Positions 5,858-6,414 of a stretch of 6,414 nucleotides of DNA are shown in pieces. A program made the position numbers and the translations under genes. The notes under the pieces were generated by a model that did not search any database, was not told where the DNA came from, and saw only the letters and a list, made by a program, of their open reading frames with translations. Each line of letters opens with the position of its first letter. Position 1 is the first letter of the stretch. The DNA comes from Ruminococcaceae bacterium UBA1785 (GTDB lineage: Bacteria > Bacillota > Clostridia > Oscillospirales > Acutalibacteraceae): positions 7,335 through 13,748 of the forward strand of contig DCGF01000088.1 of assembly GCA_002314555.1 (NCBI GenBank), given 5' to 3'.

Positions 5858-6414
5858 ATGAAACAGATGCTTTGTGTTAGATGCAAAAAGAATCCTGCAG
5901 TAGTTTTTGTATCTAAGATTGACGGACCAGACGGTCAGCAGCAGGGTGAGCCTGAGGGCTACTGCATTAAATGCGCCACAGAACTTAATATTGGCCCAGT
6001 CAAGCAGATGATGGATAAGATGGGTATTAACCCTGATGATATCGATTCTATCTCTGAACAGTTCAGCTCACTTATGGGCTTTAATGACGATGCAGATGAC
6101 TTTGAGGAGGGCGGCACACCTTCTATGCCTGACCTCTCAAGTCTTTTTGGCGCGCTTGGAAACTTCGGCGGTGGGCTTAAAAATGACGCCTTCACAGCCG
6201 GTGCTCCAAAAGCGCAGGAAGAAGAAAAGACAGAAAAGAAAGAACGTCGCAGAAAGCGCGGGGAGAAGGGCGAAAAGAAAAAGCGCCGTTACCTTGGAAC
6301 TTACTGCACAGATTTAACTGAGAAGGCTCGTGACGGTAAACTTGATGCCATCATAGGCCGTGAGCAGGAAATCTCACGTGCGGTACAGATTCTCTGCCGT
6401 CGTTCAAAGAACAA
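5858..6414 (+). CDS. ClpE-like zinc-ribbon AAA+ Clp ATPase, N-terminal part (cut by window end)
   Basis: This is the N-terminal 185 residues of an ATP-dependent Clp unfoldase, which would deliver proteins to ClpP or refold them. The ATG follows the upstream stop by 5 bases and has AAAGGA at 5843-5848. A C4 zinc ribbon comes first: C6-x2-C9 and C36-x2-C39, with MLCVRCKKNPAVVF at 4-17, like the zinc domains of ClpE and McsA. Next is an acidic, Met/Gly-rich stretch (about 50-115) and a strongly charged Lys/Arg/Glu linker (121-144). The start of the first AAA+ domain follows: LGTYCTDLTEKARDGKLD (146-163) and IIGREQEISRAVQILCRRSKN (165-185), the usual sequence just before Walker A, which lies beyond the window. 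The Clp N-domain repeats of ClpA/ClpC are absent, which favours a ClpE-like name. It may belong to the truA transcription unit. The frame is open to the window edge. Confidence 0.88.
   Translation, partial: MKQMLCVRCKKNPAVVFVSKIDGPDGQQQGEPEGYCIKCATELNIGPVKQMMDKMGINPDDIDSISEQFSSLMGFNDDADDFEEGGTPSMPDLSSLFGALGNFGGGLKNDAFTAGAPKAQEEEKTEKKERRRKRGEKGEKKKRRYLGTYCTDLTEKARDGKLDAIIGREQEISRAVQILCRRSKN

Noticed and set aside
6036..6317. Plus-strand open frame within the Clp gene
   Set aside because: It is out of frame with the zinc-ribbon and AAA+ coding sequence. The Lys/Arg-rich end is the charged linker read in another frame.

Overview
The window looks like chromosomal DNA of a Firmicute, most likely a clostridial gut or rumen lineage near Ruminococcus/Oscillospiraceae. 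The reasons are the gene order ecfA1-ecfA2-ecfT-truA, strong AGGAGG-type ribosome binding sites, TTG starts, moderate to low GC, a DUF5711-like membrane protein and a ClpE-like ATPase with an N-terminal zinc ribbon. The lineage is inferred from protein character, not from a search. All eight genes are on the + strand and tightly packed. I see no mobile element, CRISPR array, tRNA or rRNA.

Positions 1-599 hold the 3' part of a class I SAM-dependent methyltransferase of the RlmI/RlmK-like type. After 29 bases come ecfA1 (629-1480), ecfA2 (1482-2345) and ecfT (2342-3154), separated by 1 base and then joined by a 4-base ATGA overlap. They encode the two ATPases and the membrane coupling protein of an energy-coupling factor (ECF) vitamin/metal importer. 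There is no substrate-binding S component, so this is a shared (group II) module whose S subunits are encoded elsewhere.

Positions 3155-3251 are the only real intergenic gap. It is very AT-rich, with a short direct repeat and a palindromic segment, and probably holds a promoter for the next block. That block is truA (3252-4016, tRNA pseudouridine synthase), a DUF5711-like membrane-anchored propeller-type protein (3997-5154, overlapping truA by 20 bases), a CDP-alcohol phosphatidyltransferase (5172-5852, phospholipid synthesis), and the start of a ClpE-like AAA+ unfoldase (5858 to the window end, cut off before its first Walker A).

The core ecfA1-ecfA2-ecfT-truA order matches the classical Firmicute ribosomal-protein neighbourhood (in Bacillus: rplQ, ecfA1, ecfA2, ecfT, truA, rplM, rpsI), but neither flank is ribosomal here. 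Most of the window is housekeeping. The parts most worth a second look are the uncharacterised DUF5711-like protein linked to truA and a phospholipid synthase, the zinc-ribbon Clp ATPase, and the AT-rich gap.
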